Part shown: positions 48,709-55,807 of the stretch, in pieces
Layout: the number at the start of each line of letters is the position of its first letter
How positions within the stretch are numbered: position 1 is the first letter of the stretch
Source: Sphingobacterium psychroaquaticum
GTDB taxonomy: Bacteria; Bacteroidota; Bacteroidia; Sphingobacteriales; Sphingobacteriaceae
DNA: 64,000 nt
Reading direction: 5' to 3'
Assembly (NCBI RefSeq): GCF_900177625.1
Contig: NZ_FXAU01000002.1
Coordinates: forward strand, 23,707-87,706
Notes under the pieces: generated by a model
Databases searched by the model: none
Seen by the model: the letters and a program-made list of their open reading frames with translations, nothing else
What the model was told of the DNA's origin: nothing
Made by a program: the position numbers and the translations under genes

Positions 48709-49713
48709 ATGGAATTCTTTGACAATCATAAGAAACTATTTGGTGTAGCTACATTACTCTTCTCGGTCTTAACCTTGTTTGTTGCCATTTTTCCTGCTAT
48801 CAGCAATCAGCGCTACATCAAACCACTTCCAGATGCTCCCACTTTAACGGAGGCCGCTGCACGTGGAAAAGCACTATATATTTCAAATGGATGTGTTGCT
48901 TGCCATAGTCAACAGGTACGAAATATTGAGATGGATAAATCTTGGGGTACTAGGGCTTCATTAGCGGCAGATTACGCAGGAAATACCCGTACCGATTTTT
49001 GGCGTAATACAGCCACCTTGATGGGTACAGCACGGATTGGACCCGATTTAACGGATATCGGAAATAGACAACCTAGCCTCGAATGGAATCTGGTTCATTT
49101 ATTCAACCCGAGAATCGTTGTGCCTGAATCCATTATGCCCGCGTACCCTTGGTTATTTAAAATAACCAAGGAGGTAACCGAAACCGATTTTGTCGTAAAC
49201 ATACCAGATGAAGGCCTTATCAGTAACACACAAAAAGTCGTAGCAACACAAGACGCCTTAGATCTAGTGGCCTATTTACAATCGCTAAAACAAACGCCCC
49301 TTCCTGATGGAACAGCATTGCCCAAATTCTTACTTGAAAAGACCGAGACCAATGATGCCGCAGTCAAAACATCCACTGCCGAAGGGAAGGCGTTATATGT
49401 AGCTCACTGCCAAGCCTGTCATCAGGCCAATGGAAAAGGATTACCGGGTGCCTTTCCGCCTTTGAAAGGTAGTGGTGTCGTGACCGGTCAAAATCTAACC
49501 CTGTATGTGGATATTATCATGAACGGATACGATGCTCGTCCAGAATATGGAGCAATGTCTGCCATTGGAGCCAATCTGGGATGGACTGAAAAAGAGGTTG
49601 CAGCCATTATAAACTATGAGCGTACGAGCTGGGGCAATGCTGCACCAGAAGTAACAACGACGGAAATAAAAAAGATACTGGATTTTTTAAAGGATAAAAC
49701 GAAACAACAATGA
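48709..49713 (+). CDS. ccoO: fused CcoO-CcoP cytochrome c subunit
   Basis: 334 aa. One N-terminal membrane helix is followed by a CcoO-type heme c site, Cys62-Cys65-His66 in GCVACHSQQVR, with the Met ligand in ESIMPAYPWL. A C-terminal class I cytochrome c domain follows with Cys234-Cys237-His238 in CQACHQANGKGLPGAFPPL and YGAMSAIG. Only one such domain stands in for the diheme CcoP. It overlaps the next gene by 4 bp (ATGA). Confidence 0.88.
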   Translation: MEFFDNHKKLFGVATLLFSVLTLFVAIFPAISNQRYIKPLPDAPTLTEAAARGKALYISNGCVACHSQQVRNIEMDKSWGTRASLAADYAGNTRTDFWRNTATLMGTARIGPDLTDIGNRQPSLEWNLVHLFNPRIVVPESIMPAYPWLFKITKEVTETDFVVNIPDEGLISNTQKVVATQDALDLVAYLQSLKQTPLPDGTALPKFLLEKTETNDAAVKTSTAEGKALYVAHCQACHQANGKGLPGAFPPLKGSGVVTGQNLTLYVDIIMNGYDARPEYGAMSAIGANLGWTEKEVAAIINYERTSWGNAAPEVTTTEIKKILDFLKDKTKQQ

Positions 49714-49979
49714 AACACACCTTAGTCTTACTGGTCGCAATGTGTTATGCATTCACCACACTTTCATGCCCCGTTTGTGAACGCAATCAACCGAAACTAT
49801 TCCGAGGCTTGGTTCATGGAGCTGGTCCGGATAGTCAATGGGACTACATCATTATAGTGGTAACGACAATCATCGTGTTGGTCACCCTTTATTTTTCAGT
49901 CAAATGGTTGATTCAGCCAGGAGAAGGCGCTAACGGGCATATCAAAAGACGGATATTCAAAAATTTTCAAGATGAATAA
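49710..49979 (+). CDS. 89-aa exported membrane protein with CPVC motif
   Basis: This protein has a signal-like N terminus (LVLLVAMCYAFTTLS), then CPVCERNQPKLFRGLVHG, and one C-terminal membrane helix (YIIIVVTTIIVLVTLYFSVKWLI). The CPVC pair could bind copper or act in thiol chemistry for oxidase maturation. Overlaps on both sides tie it to the cco operon. The family is not known to me. Confidence 0.65.
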   Translation: MKHTLVLLVAMCYAFTTLSCPVCERNQPKLFRGLVHGAGPDSQWDYIIIVVTTIIVLVTLYFSVKWLIQPGEGANGHIKRRIFKNFQDE

Positions 49980-50376
49980 TCAAAGTAAAGTCATCATTTT
50001 CATTGATGATCAATTAGAACCAATAGCACATATTCACACACCTACGGTCTTCGATCTAGATACGCATAAGCTTACCGATGGTCCGCATGTTCTCAAAATC
50101 GTGAGCAAAGATCCAAGTGGCAAAGAAGGCATCCGGAAGATCCCTTTTACGGTACGTAACGGTCCCGCTATCGTGGTGGAGGGGATTAAGGAGAACGATA
50201 TGGTTGACGGCATATTACCCATTATGGTCAATGCCTATGGTAAGGGAGACCAGCAATCATTCCTCATATCGGGGAGCGAAACACCGCAGAGCATCCCATC
50301 GTGGGTTTGGGTTATTATTATCTGCTTTATCGGCTGGGCTATGTACTATCTCCTCCGATATCTTCCGCATCCTTGA
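49972..50376 (+). CDS. 134-aa membrane-anchored protein of the cco operon
   Basis: The soluble N-terminal part resembles a beta-sandwich (IIFIDDQLEPIAHIHTPTVFDL, HVLKIVSKDPSGKEGIRKIPFTV). One C-terminal helix ends the protein (SWVWVIIICFIGWAMYYLL). It overlaps the previous gene by 8 bp. An oxidase subunit or assembly role is inferred from position only. Confidence 0.62.
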   Translation: MNNQSKVIIFIDDQLEPIAHIHTPTVFDLDTHKLTDGPHVLKIVSKDPSGKEGIRKIPFTVRNGPAIVVEGIKENDMVDGILPIMVNAYGKGDQQSFLISGSETPQSIPSWVWVIIICFIGWAMYYLLRYLPHP

Positions 50377-50450
50377 TTTTTTCACAACGCACGATACATC
50401 ACTCTATTTAAGCACAACATACGCTCAATCATATATAAACAAAGAAAAAG

Positions 50451-51188
50451 ATGAAAATACATTACTTACAACATGTGCCTTATGAAGGTTTAGGTTTTAT
50501 CGAAACCTGGCTCCATATCAATAAACACGACGTATCTGGCACTCATTTTTTTGATCCCGACCATCAATTACCCGAGGTAGCCGAACTGGATGCCTTAATA
50601 ATTTTAGGTGGACCGATGAACGTAAATGAGGAAGAAGCATACCCTTGGTTACAGGTGGAGAAACAATTTATCCAAGAATGCATCAAATCCGGAAAAAAGG
50701 TATTCGGTATTTGCCTCGGTGCGCAACTGATTGCTACAGCATTAGGAGCTTCGGTCAGCCGAGCCACTAGTAAAGAGATTGGATGGTTTAGGGTCGTTCC
50801 AACCAAAGAAAGTCAACAACTAATCTGGTTTTACGAATTATTCAAGAAAAAACCCGTTGTATTCCATTGGCACTACGATCGTTTTGATACGCCAGAAAAT
50901 GCGGTAGACATGCTTTATTCTCCAGCAAACTTAAACCAAGCTTTCTATCTTAACGAAAACGTCATGGCAATCCAATTCCATCTGGAAATAACCAACGATT
51001 GCCTAGAACAATTTTTGATCCACGGAGCCAGTGACCTAGACACTAGATATTACGTACAAACAGCCGAAGAAGTAAGACGAGGTAGAGTTAATATTGGAAA
51101 TTGCCATACTATTCTAAGTGTAATATTGGACAGGTGGCTCCAAGCCGAAAAAAAGAAATCAAAGAACAAGCAAGTACAACTGTCTTAA
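50451..51188 (+). CDS. class I glutamine amidotransferase-like protein
   Basis: 245 aa. The nucleophile Cys is in KVFGICLGAQLIATALG, oxyanion-hole residues in LIILGGPMNVNEEE, and the His-Glu pair in MAIQFHLEIT. It resembles stand-alone GMP-synthase-like amidotransferases and PuuD-type gamma-glutamyl hydrolases. The DHS-like gene and aminotransferase in the operon would fit polyamine or gamma-glutamyl chemistry, but this is inference. Confidence 0.83.
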   Translation: MKIHYLQHVPYEGLGFIETWLHINKHDVSGTHFFDPDHQLPEVAELDALIILGGPMNVNEEEAYPWLQVEKQFIQECIKSGKKVFGICLGAQLIATALGASVSRATSKEIGWFRVVPTKESQQLIWFYELFKKKPVVFHWHYDRFDTPENAVDMLYSPANLNQAFYLNENVMAIQFHLEITNDCLEQFLIHGASDLDTRYYVQTAEEVRRGRVNIGNCHTILSVILDRWLQAEKKKSKNKQVQLS

Positions 51189-51198
51189 AGAAAAAAAC

Positions 51199-52335
51199 AT
51201 GAATACTTTCGACGTATTTAATAAACTACCGCTGCAAATCGTAAAGGGAAAAGGTTCACATGTATGGGATCTACATAATCATAAATATCTCGATCTCTAT
51301 GGTGGTCATGCCGTTATTTCTGTAGGACACAGCCATCCACACTATATAGCGACAATAAAAAAACAACTGGAACAGGTTGCTTTTTATTCCAATAGCATCG
51401 AGATGCCGTTGCAAGATACAATTGCTCAGAAGCTGGGTATCTTGTCAGGACTAGAAAATTATCAGTTTTTTTTATGTAATTCGGGTGCCGAAGCCAATGA
51501 AAATGCCTTAAAACTCGCTTCATTTCACAATGGCCGTAAAAAGACAATTTGCTTTACGGGTGGATTTCATGGTCGTACATCCCTTTCGGTCGCTACGACC
51601 GACAATGCCTATATTAAGGCACCGATTAATGAGACTGCCAATGTGATCCAACTACCATTTAACGATTGTGTTGCGTTACAGAATCTTTTCTCGGAAATGG
51701 GAGAACAGATATCTTCAGTTATCGTGGAGGGAATACAAGGTGTAGGTGGAATAATTCCCGCTACGCCCGAATTTTTAAGCACGATTCGAAACTGCTGTAC
51801 TCAATACGGCGCTATTTATATTGCAGATGCCATCCAGTGTGGCTATGGTCGAACAGGTCAATTTTTTTCGCATGATATTGCTGGAGTGAAGGCCGACATA
51901 TATACTATGGCGAAAGGAATTGCCAATGGCTTCCCCGTTGGGGCTTTGGCTATAACCGACTTCATAAAACCGAGCAAGGGACTACTGGGCACCACTTTTG
52001 GCGGAAGCTACCTGGCCTGTGCAGCCACATTCGCCGTACTTCAAATTTTTGAACAAGAAAGTTTAGTCTTTAGAGCAAAACAAACAGGTGAATATTTAAT
52101 TGGTGAGCTCTCAAAAATGGATAAAGTCGTTGCCGTTAGAGGGCGGGGTTTAATGATTGGTATTGAATTACCAAAAGAATTGTCTTATATCCGTACACAG
52201 CTTATGGAGATCGACCGGATCTTGACTGGGGAAGCTGGTCCGCAGATTATACGGGTACTCCCCGCACTAAACCTTTCCTTTAACGATGCCACCTTCTTTC
52301 TAGAAACCTTGCATACACGTCTATCTCAAGCCTGA
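51199..52335 (+). CDS. class III aminotransferase (ArgD-like)
   Basis: 378-aa fold-type I PLP enzyme close to acetylornithine aminotransferases. Blocks are YLDLYGGHAVISVGHSHPHY, FLCNSGAEANENALKLASFH, FTGGFHGRTSLSVA, IADAIQCGYGRTGQFF and the PLP Lys in TMAKGIANGFPVGALA. The usual DE(V/I)Q is DAIQ here, replacing Glu with Ala. Dedicated arginine genes are absent nearby, so a diamine or omega-amino acid substrate is possible. It is last in the operon before a terminator. Confidence 0.85.
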   Translation: MNTFDVFNKLPLQIVKGKGSHVWDLHNHKYLDLYGGHAVISVGHSHPHYIATIKKQLEQVAFYSNSIEMPLQDTIAQKLGILSGLENYQFFLCNSGAEANENALKLASFHNGRKKTICFTGGFHGRTSLSVATTDNAYIKAPINETANVIQLPFNDCVALQNLFSEMGEQISSVIVEGIQGVGGIIPATPEFLSTIRNCCTQYGAIYIADAIQCGYGRTGQFFSHDIAGVKADIYTMAKGIANGFPVGALAITDFIKPSKGLLGTTFGGSYLACAATFAVLQIFEQESLVFRAKQTGEYLIGELSKMDKVVAVRGRGLMIGIELPKELSYIRTQLMEIDRILTGEAGPQIIRVLPALNLSFNDATFFLETLHTRLSQA

Positions 52336-52408
52336 AAGCAATCGCGGAAAAACCTTGTACAAAGGCAGAGCATGCTAGTCCAGTTTTTAAAATGACTGGG
52401 AAACCAGT

Positions 52409-52434
52409 AAAACTTTCAGTTGGAAAGTTTTTTT
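52409..52434 (+). terminator. terminator of the DHS-cco-aminotransferase operon
   Basis: AAAACTTTC-AGTTG-GAAAGTTTT followed by T-run, 74 bp after the stop. Confidence 0.88.
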
Positions 52435-52458
52435 AGTTAGACATCCTAACTATATTTG
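52434..52458 (+). promoter_or_regulatory. promoter and operator of the thioredoxin-like gene
   Basis: TAGTTAG-ACATC-CTAACTA is a perfect 7-bp inverted repeat overlapping the -7 box TATATTTG (52451-52458). A repressor bound here would block the promoter. AGTTA/TAACT half-sites recur at the marR promoter, so MarR is the likely binder. Confidence 0.65.
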
Positions 52459-52501
52459 AAGTAGGTTAAATAAATAGAAGTCAAACAAAAACTTTTAAGA
52501 A

Positions 52502-52735
52502 ATGTCAAAATCAATTTTTTATCACGCAGGTTGCCCCGTATGCGTTAGTGCGGAGCATGAGATTATTAACTTAATCGGAGCAGACAATGTAGAAGTCGTA
52601 CATCTTGGCGAGGTGCGTAATCGAATCGAGGAGGCAGAGAGAGCAGGAGTAAATTCGGTTCCGGCTTTAGTCACCACCACTGGTAATGTCTTGCACATTA
52701 ATTTTGGGGCCTCCCTTGCGGATGTAAAGGGCTAA
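52502..52735 (+). CDS. small thioredoxin/glutaredoxin-like protein
   Basis: 77-aa product with the redox site CPVC in IFYHAGCPVCVSAEHEI and the cis-Pro region NSVPALVTTTGNV, typical of minimal thioredoxin-fold proteins. It lies just before the MarR gene and shares operator half-sites, suggesting a thiol or metal stress pair. Partner proteins are unknown. Confidence 0.8.
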   Translation: MSKSIFYHAGCPVCVSAEHEIINLIGADNVEVVHLGEVRNRIEEAERAGVNSVPALVTTTGNVLHINFGASLADVKG

Positions 52736-52741
52736 GAATTG

Positions 52742-52774
52742 CTCCACAAAGTTAGGTTAACTATCTTTGTGGAG
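52742..52774 (+). promoter_or_regulatory. marR promoter/operator that is also a hairpin
   Basis: CTCCACAAAG and CTTTGTGGAG form a 10-bp stem that can end the thioredoxin-like transcript. Inside are AGTTA-GGT-TAACT (52750-52762) and a -7 box TATCTTTG (52762-52769). The operator overlaps the -7 box, implying autoregulation. Confidence 0.6.
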
Positions 52775-52829
52775 TATTTTCGCACTTTCCGCGTTAATGT
52801 ACGGAAAGCGGCACCAAACTATAATATCT

Positions 52830-53447
52830 ATGATAGATAAATCCGATTTTCTAGAGGAGAACGACGGGCATGAAATAGAGGCCAAAATTATAGCATCTCT
52901 CGAGCGGATATCCCAATCTTTTCGTGTCTTGTTATGGAAAGAAAGTGTAGAATTTGGCTTAAGCCCAATCCAAATACAGGTGCTGATTTTCCTGCTGAAC
53001 CACAGTGAAGAACGAAGAAAGGTAAGTCTACTAGCCCAAGAATTCGACCTGAGTAAGGCAACGATTAGCGACACCATCAAAATACTGGCGCAAAAGGAAT
53101 TAATCACGAAAGAATACGGTGGTAGCGACACCCGAAGTTACACTATCGATTTATCTAAAAAAGGACGTGATATCGCGCTCCAAACATCTTCCTTTACTCG
53201 GGAGATAAGAAAGCCTATAGATAAGTTGGGCGCTCACGATAAAGAACAACTATTATTAAATTTACTTGATATTATCGCACATCTGAATCAAGCTGGAATT
53301 ATTTCCATACAACGCATGTGTTCAACCTGCTCATACTACAGCACAACGGAAGACCAAATCCCGCACTTTTGTAAATTATTAAACAAACCACTTCATGTAG
53401 GGGATCTAAAAATAGATTGCTCCGATTATCAACAGGTTACCCTTTAG
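52830..53447 (+). CDS. MarR-family regulator with C-terminal cysteine cluster
   Basis: 205 aa from ATG 52830. The winged helix core is LSPIQIQVLIFLLNHSE and DLSKATISDTIKILAQKELI, with the wing at GGSDTRSYTI. The C terminus adds four Cys in the spacing C-x2-C-x13-C-x15-C (MCSTCSYY, HFCKLL, IDCSDY), which suggests a Zn or Fe-S sensor. Such a tail is known in some MarR relatives. The upstream thioredoxin-like gene and operators fit a redox- or metal-sensing module. Confidence 0.85.
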   Translation: MIDKSDFLEENDGHEIEAKIIASLERISQSFRVLLWKESVEFGLSPIQIQVLIFLLNHSEERRKVSLLAQEFDLSKATISDTIKILAQKELITKEYGGSDTRSYTIDLSKKGRDIALQTSSFTREIRKPIDKLGAHDKEQLLLNLLDIIAHLNQAGIISIQRMCSTCSYYSTTEDQIPHFCKLLNKPLHVGDLKIDCSDYQQVTL

Positions 53448-53482
53448 TATAAATTATTAAGCTCGAAGTTCCTCTTCCCTAC

Positions 53483-53543
53483 CTGGCCCACCTGTATTCT
53501 ATAAACTGAACCACTAAAACAAACCACCCTCTATGTATCTTTG
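53483..53543 (+). promoter_or_regulatory. tRNA-Cys promoter with CTGRACC direct repeat
   Basis: The -7 box TATCTTTG is at 53536-53543. CTGGCCC (53483-53489) and CTGAACC (53506-53512, within AACTGAACCACTA at 53504-53516) are 23 bp apart. Nineteen bases lie between AACTGAACCACTA and the -7 box, as at the glyA and DHS promoters. Confidence 0.7.
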
Positions 53544-53599
53544 TTGTGTTATCAAGAAAAAGGTATTGCAAACATCTTGATAGCATAACAACATAAAAA

Positions 53600-53670
53600 G
53601 GTCGGATGGCTGAGTGGTTAGGCGAGAGTACGCAATGCTCTTTACAGTGGTTCAAATCCATTTCCGACCT
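53600..53670 (+). tRNA. tRNA-Cys-like gene (anticodon GCA, C33)
   Basis: Acceptor GGTCGGA/TCCGACC is perfect, with discriminator T, the tRNA-Cys identity base. T-arm is AGTGG-TTCAAAT-CCATT. The anticodon arm AGAGT-ACGCAAT-GCTCT gives loop ACGCAAT with GCA as anticodon but C at position 33, normally U in nearly all tRNAs. It could be a divergent, pseudo or dedicated tRNA. A 50-nt leader with TATCAAG/CTTGATA arms separates it from its promoter. Confidence 0.65.
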
Positions 53671-53692
53671 CACGTATTTCAAGCAAAAAGAG

Positions 53693-53725
53693 AAATCACG
53701 TTAGGCTTCGAGTAGCGTGATTTTA
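53693..53725 (+). terminator. weak terminator between tRNA-Cys and psd
   Basis: AAATCACG and CGTGATTT pair around a 15-nt loop and are followed by TTTAT. Read-through to the next gene is possible because no separate promoter for psd is obvious. Confidence 0.6.
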
Positions 53726-53753
53726 TAGAAGGAATATCTTTAACCACTACAAC

Positions 53754-54413
53754 ATGACCATACACAAAGAAGGCACGCCAATCATTGTTACATCTATCGT
53801 AATCCTGAGTCTACTGAACCTCCTTCTATACTTATTCACATCAGACCTATGGGTATTAAAGCTAATATTGGCTACTCTAAGTTTAACGATATTCCTGATA
53901 ATTCTCCAGTTTTTCCGAAAGCCTAACCGCATCCCAGTTACATTGGAAAAATCTATAATTGCTCCATGCGACGGTACTGTCGTGGTTATTGAAGAAGTCC
54001 ACGAGAGCGAATATTTTAATGAGCCTCGCTTGCAGATCAGTATTTTTATGTCCCCCTTTAATGTTCACGTTAATTGGACTCCCGTAGCTGGCGTCGTACA
54101 GTACTTTCAATATCACCCTGGCACACACCTAGTGGCCTGGCATCCAAAATCTAGTGAAAAAAATGAACGCACAACCACCGTGATACGTATGAACACAGGA
54201 ATGGATGTTCTCTTCCGTCAAGTTGCTGGAGCGCTCGCCCGAAGGGTATGCTGGTATATTACTCCCGGTCAAAAGGTCTCGCAAGGTGCTGAGATGGGGT
54301 TCATAAAGTTTGGCTCTCGAATGGATGTTTTTTTACCTTTAAACTCTGATGTCCATGTTAAGTTAGGTGACAAAACAAAGGGAACATTTACAGTACTGGC
54401 TCAACTACTGTAA
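53754..54413 (+). CDS. phosphatidylserine decarboxylase family protein (short type)
   Basis: 219-aa pyruvoyl enzyme of the short archaeal/Bacteroidota PSD type. Two N-terminal membrane helices are followed by SIIAPCDGTVVVIEEV, ISIFMSPFNVHVNWTPVAG and the self-cleavage site in IKFGSRMDVFLP, where Ser becomes pyruvoyl. It would make phosphatidylethanolamine from phosphatidylserine or decarboxylate a related serine lipid. Pss is not adjacent, so it may be a paralogue. It lies downstream of the regulon tRNA-Cys. Confidence 0.88.
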   Translation: MTIHKEGTPIIVTSIVILSLLNLLLYLFTSDLWVLKLILATLSLTIFLIILQFFRKPNRIPVTLEKSIIAPCDGTVVVIEEVHESEYFNEPRLQISIFMSPFNVHVNWTPVAGVVQYFQYHPGTHLVAWHPKSSEKNERTTTVIRMNTGMDVLFRQVAGALARRVCWYITPGQKVSQGAEMGFIKFGSRMDVFLPLNSDVHVKLGDKTKGTFTVLAQLL

Positions 54414-54420
54414 ATGTTCC
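54381..54420 (+). other. perfect 15-bp hairpin across the psd stop codon
   Basis: GGAACATTTACAGTA (54381-54395) and its complement (54406-54420) bracket a 10-nt loop, covering the last codons and stop. No T-run follows. The 305 bp beyond (54421-54725) has only the terminator at 54662. Confidence 0.6.
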
Positions 54421-54661
54421 ATAGACACAATTCGATCCATATTAAGTTTATTATCATTTTTTTCAAGTATAAAGAAAGGAAAAGAACAATAATATTGGCT
54501 CATATATTTAAAAAATCACAACGGTTTACGCAGTGTGTATATCTATTTTGCAACCCAGCTAGGGCAAAATGATCATTTACACAAACGAGAATAAAGCTGT
54601 AATAATCTTCTTTAGATAAATTGGTTCAGACTGCCACATCGCTACACTTCTTGCAGTGACG

Positions 54662-54691
54662 TGGCGCTGTCTTTTCAGATAGCGCCATTTT
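54662..54691. terminator. bidirectional terminator between psd and a convergent gene
   Basis: TGGCGCTGTC and GATAGCGCCA pair with one G-U and are followed by TTTTAT. It lies before the stop of the leftward 344-aa gene and may serve both transcripts. Confidence 0.65.
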
Positions 54692-54726
54692 ATACCTGTC
54701 AGCACACCGGTAAGACTACCGTGGCA

Positions 54727-55761
54727 CTATCGAAACATATTAAAATCTCTAAAATCTTTCGGAATAGGAATCACCTTTACAGGCGTACAATTTTCCAAAA
54801 AAGCAATGATTCTCGTTATATCCTCTTCAGGATGAAGAATCATAAACAAAGAATAGTCAATACCAAAATCCAGCAATCGTGCTGTCAAGCCAAATTGATT
54901 GAAAGCCTCCTCAAATCCCATAAGAACCCCTTCATGTGTAATAAATTTCCTGTTCTTAAATAACCCAGAATTCGGAAGGGTTAAGCAAATATTAAATCTT
55001 TTTTCTATATAACCCTCCATCCGTGTCCGAAACATATCGACTAAAGTTCGACATTCCAAGCGGAGTATAAACGGAATCTCCCTTTTCTCTAATTCGTAAG
55101 AAAGTCCATCGATACCCGAAATAAGATCCCTATACGACGTACGCTCCACCAGGGATTCAATAATAGTATAATCCTCTTTGCGCGACAAGACCCAAACCAT
55201 ATCGATCAATAGCTTTTTAACGCCCTCCTCCATTTCGTCGATCCCTACTACAGGCTCATACTTCTCCCAATCCTGTGTAAAGACGATCTTCTCTACCCCA
55301 TCTCCGATCTTTTCCAAATGGGATACACAAACCACATACATATCGGCCTTACAAACAAAAAACCAACACTGATCGATTTCATTACGGATCATACCTAAAC
55401 GAAAGCCTTGCGTGCTTAAAGCTTCATCATATTTCTTCAGCACATTGTCATAAGAAATATGGTAACTGATTGGAAATTGTTGGCTTTGAGGGATAATCAC
55501 CTCCATATCGAAATTCCGTTTCACCAAATAGCGTATACTACCTTCTAAATCAGCAATATCCGCCTTCCAGTCAAGTACAGCAACAAATGGTATATCAGCA
55601 TCGTCACTACGATAAATTAACTCTTCAAGGATATCGAACGGCTTAGATGACGGAGGAAACCCAGCTAAAGTCGTTTCTAACCAAGCCAAATAGCGCGGAT
55701 TCAGAACCAAACGACAGAATTCCTGTATCGCATCCCTCCCTATCTCATCTTTGCTTATCAT
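54727..55761 (-). CDS. conserved hypothetical protein, possibly DUF6630
   Basis: 344-aa cytoplasmic protein without signal or membrane segments. Segments such as VAVLDWKADIADLEGSIRYLV and IDQCWFFVCKADMYVVCVS recall DUF6630 proteins, but the match is from memory. The second half (from about 230) is unlike it. No catalytic motif is evident. It reads leftward, upstream of the psd terminator. Confidence 0.5.
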   Translation of the reverse strand: MISKDEIGRDAIQEFCRLVLNPRYLAWLETTLAGFPPSSKPFDILEELIYRSDDADIPFVAVLDWKADIADLEGSIRYLVKRNFDMEVIIPQSQQFPISYHISYDNVLKKYDEALSTQGFRLGMIRNEIDQCWFFVCKADMYVVCVSHLEKIGDGVEKIVFTQDWEKYEPVVGIDEMEEGVKKLLIDMVWVLSRKEDYTIIESLVERTSYRDLISGIDGLSYELEKREIPFILRLECRTLVDMFRTRMEGYIEKRFNICLTLPNSGLFKNRKFITHEGVLMGFEEAFNQFGLTARLLDFGIDYSLFMILHPEEDITRIIAFLENCTPVKVIPIPKDFRDFNMFR

Positions 55762-55807
55762 CAGCCTAATATTTGTAAATTATAAATTCCAAAGTCAGAT
55801 CAAGAGA

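Noticed and set aside
53543-53593. Riboswitch in the tRNA-Cys leader
   Set aside because: TATCAAG/CTTGATA arms could pair, but no known riboswitch core is recognised.
54381-54420. Terminator call for the psd hairpin
   Set aside because: The stem is perfect but no T-run follows; recorded only as a hairpin.
54619-54631. Extra regulon half-site (CTGAACC on the minus strand at 54629-54623)
   Set aside because: No second half 23 bp upstream and no -7 box 19 nt downstream; probably chance.
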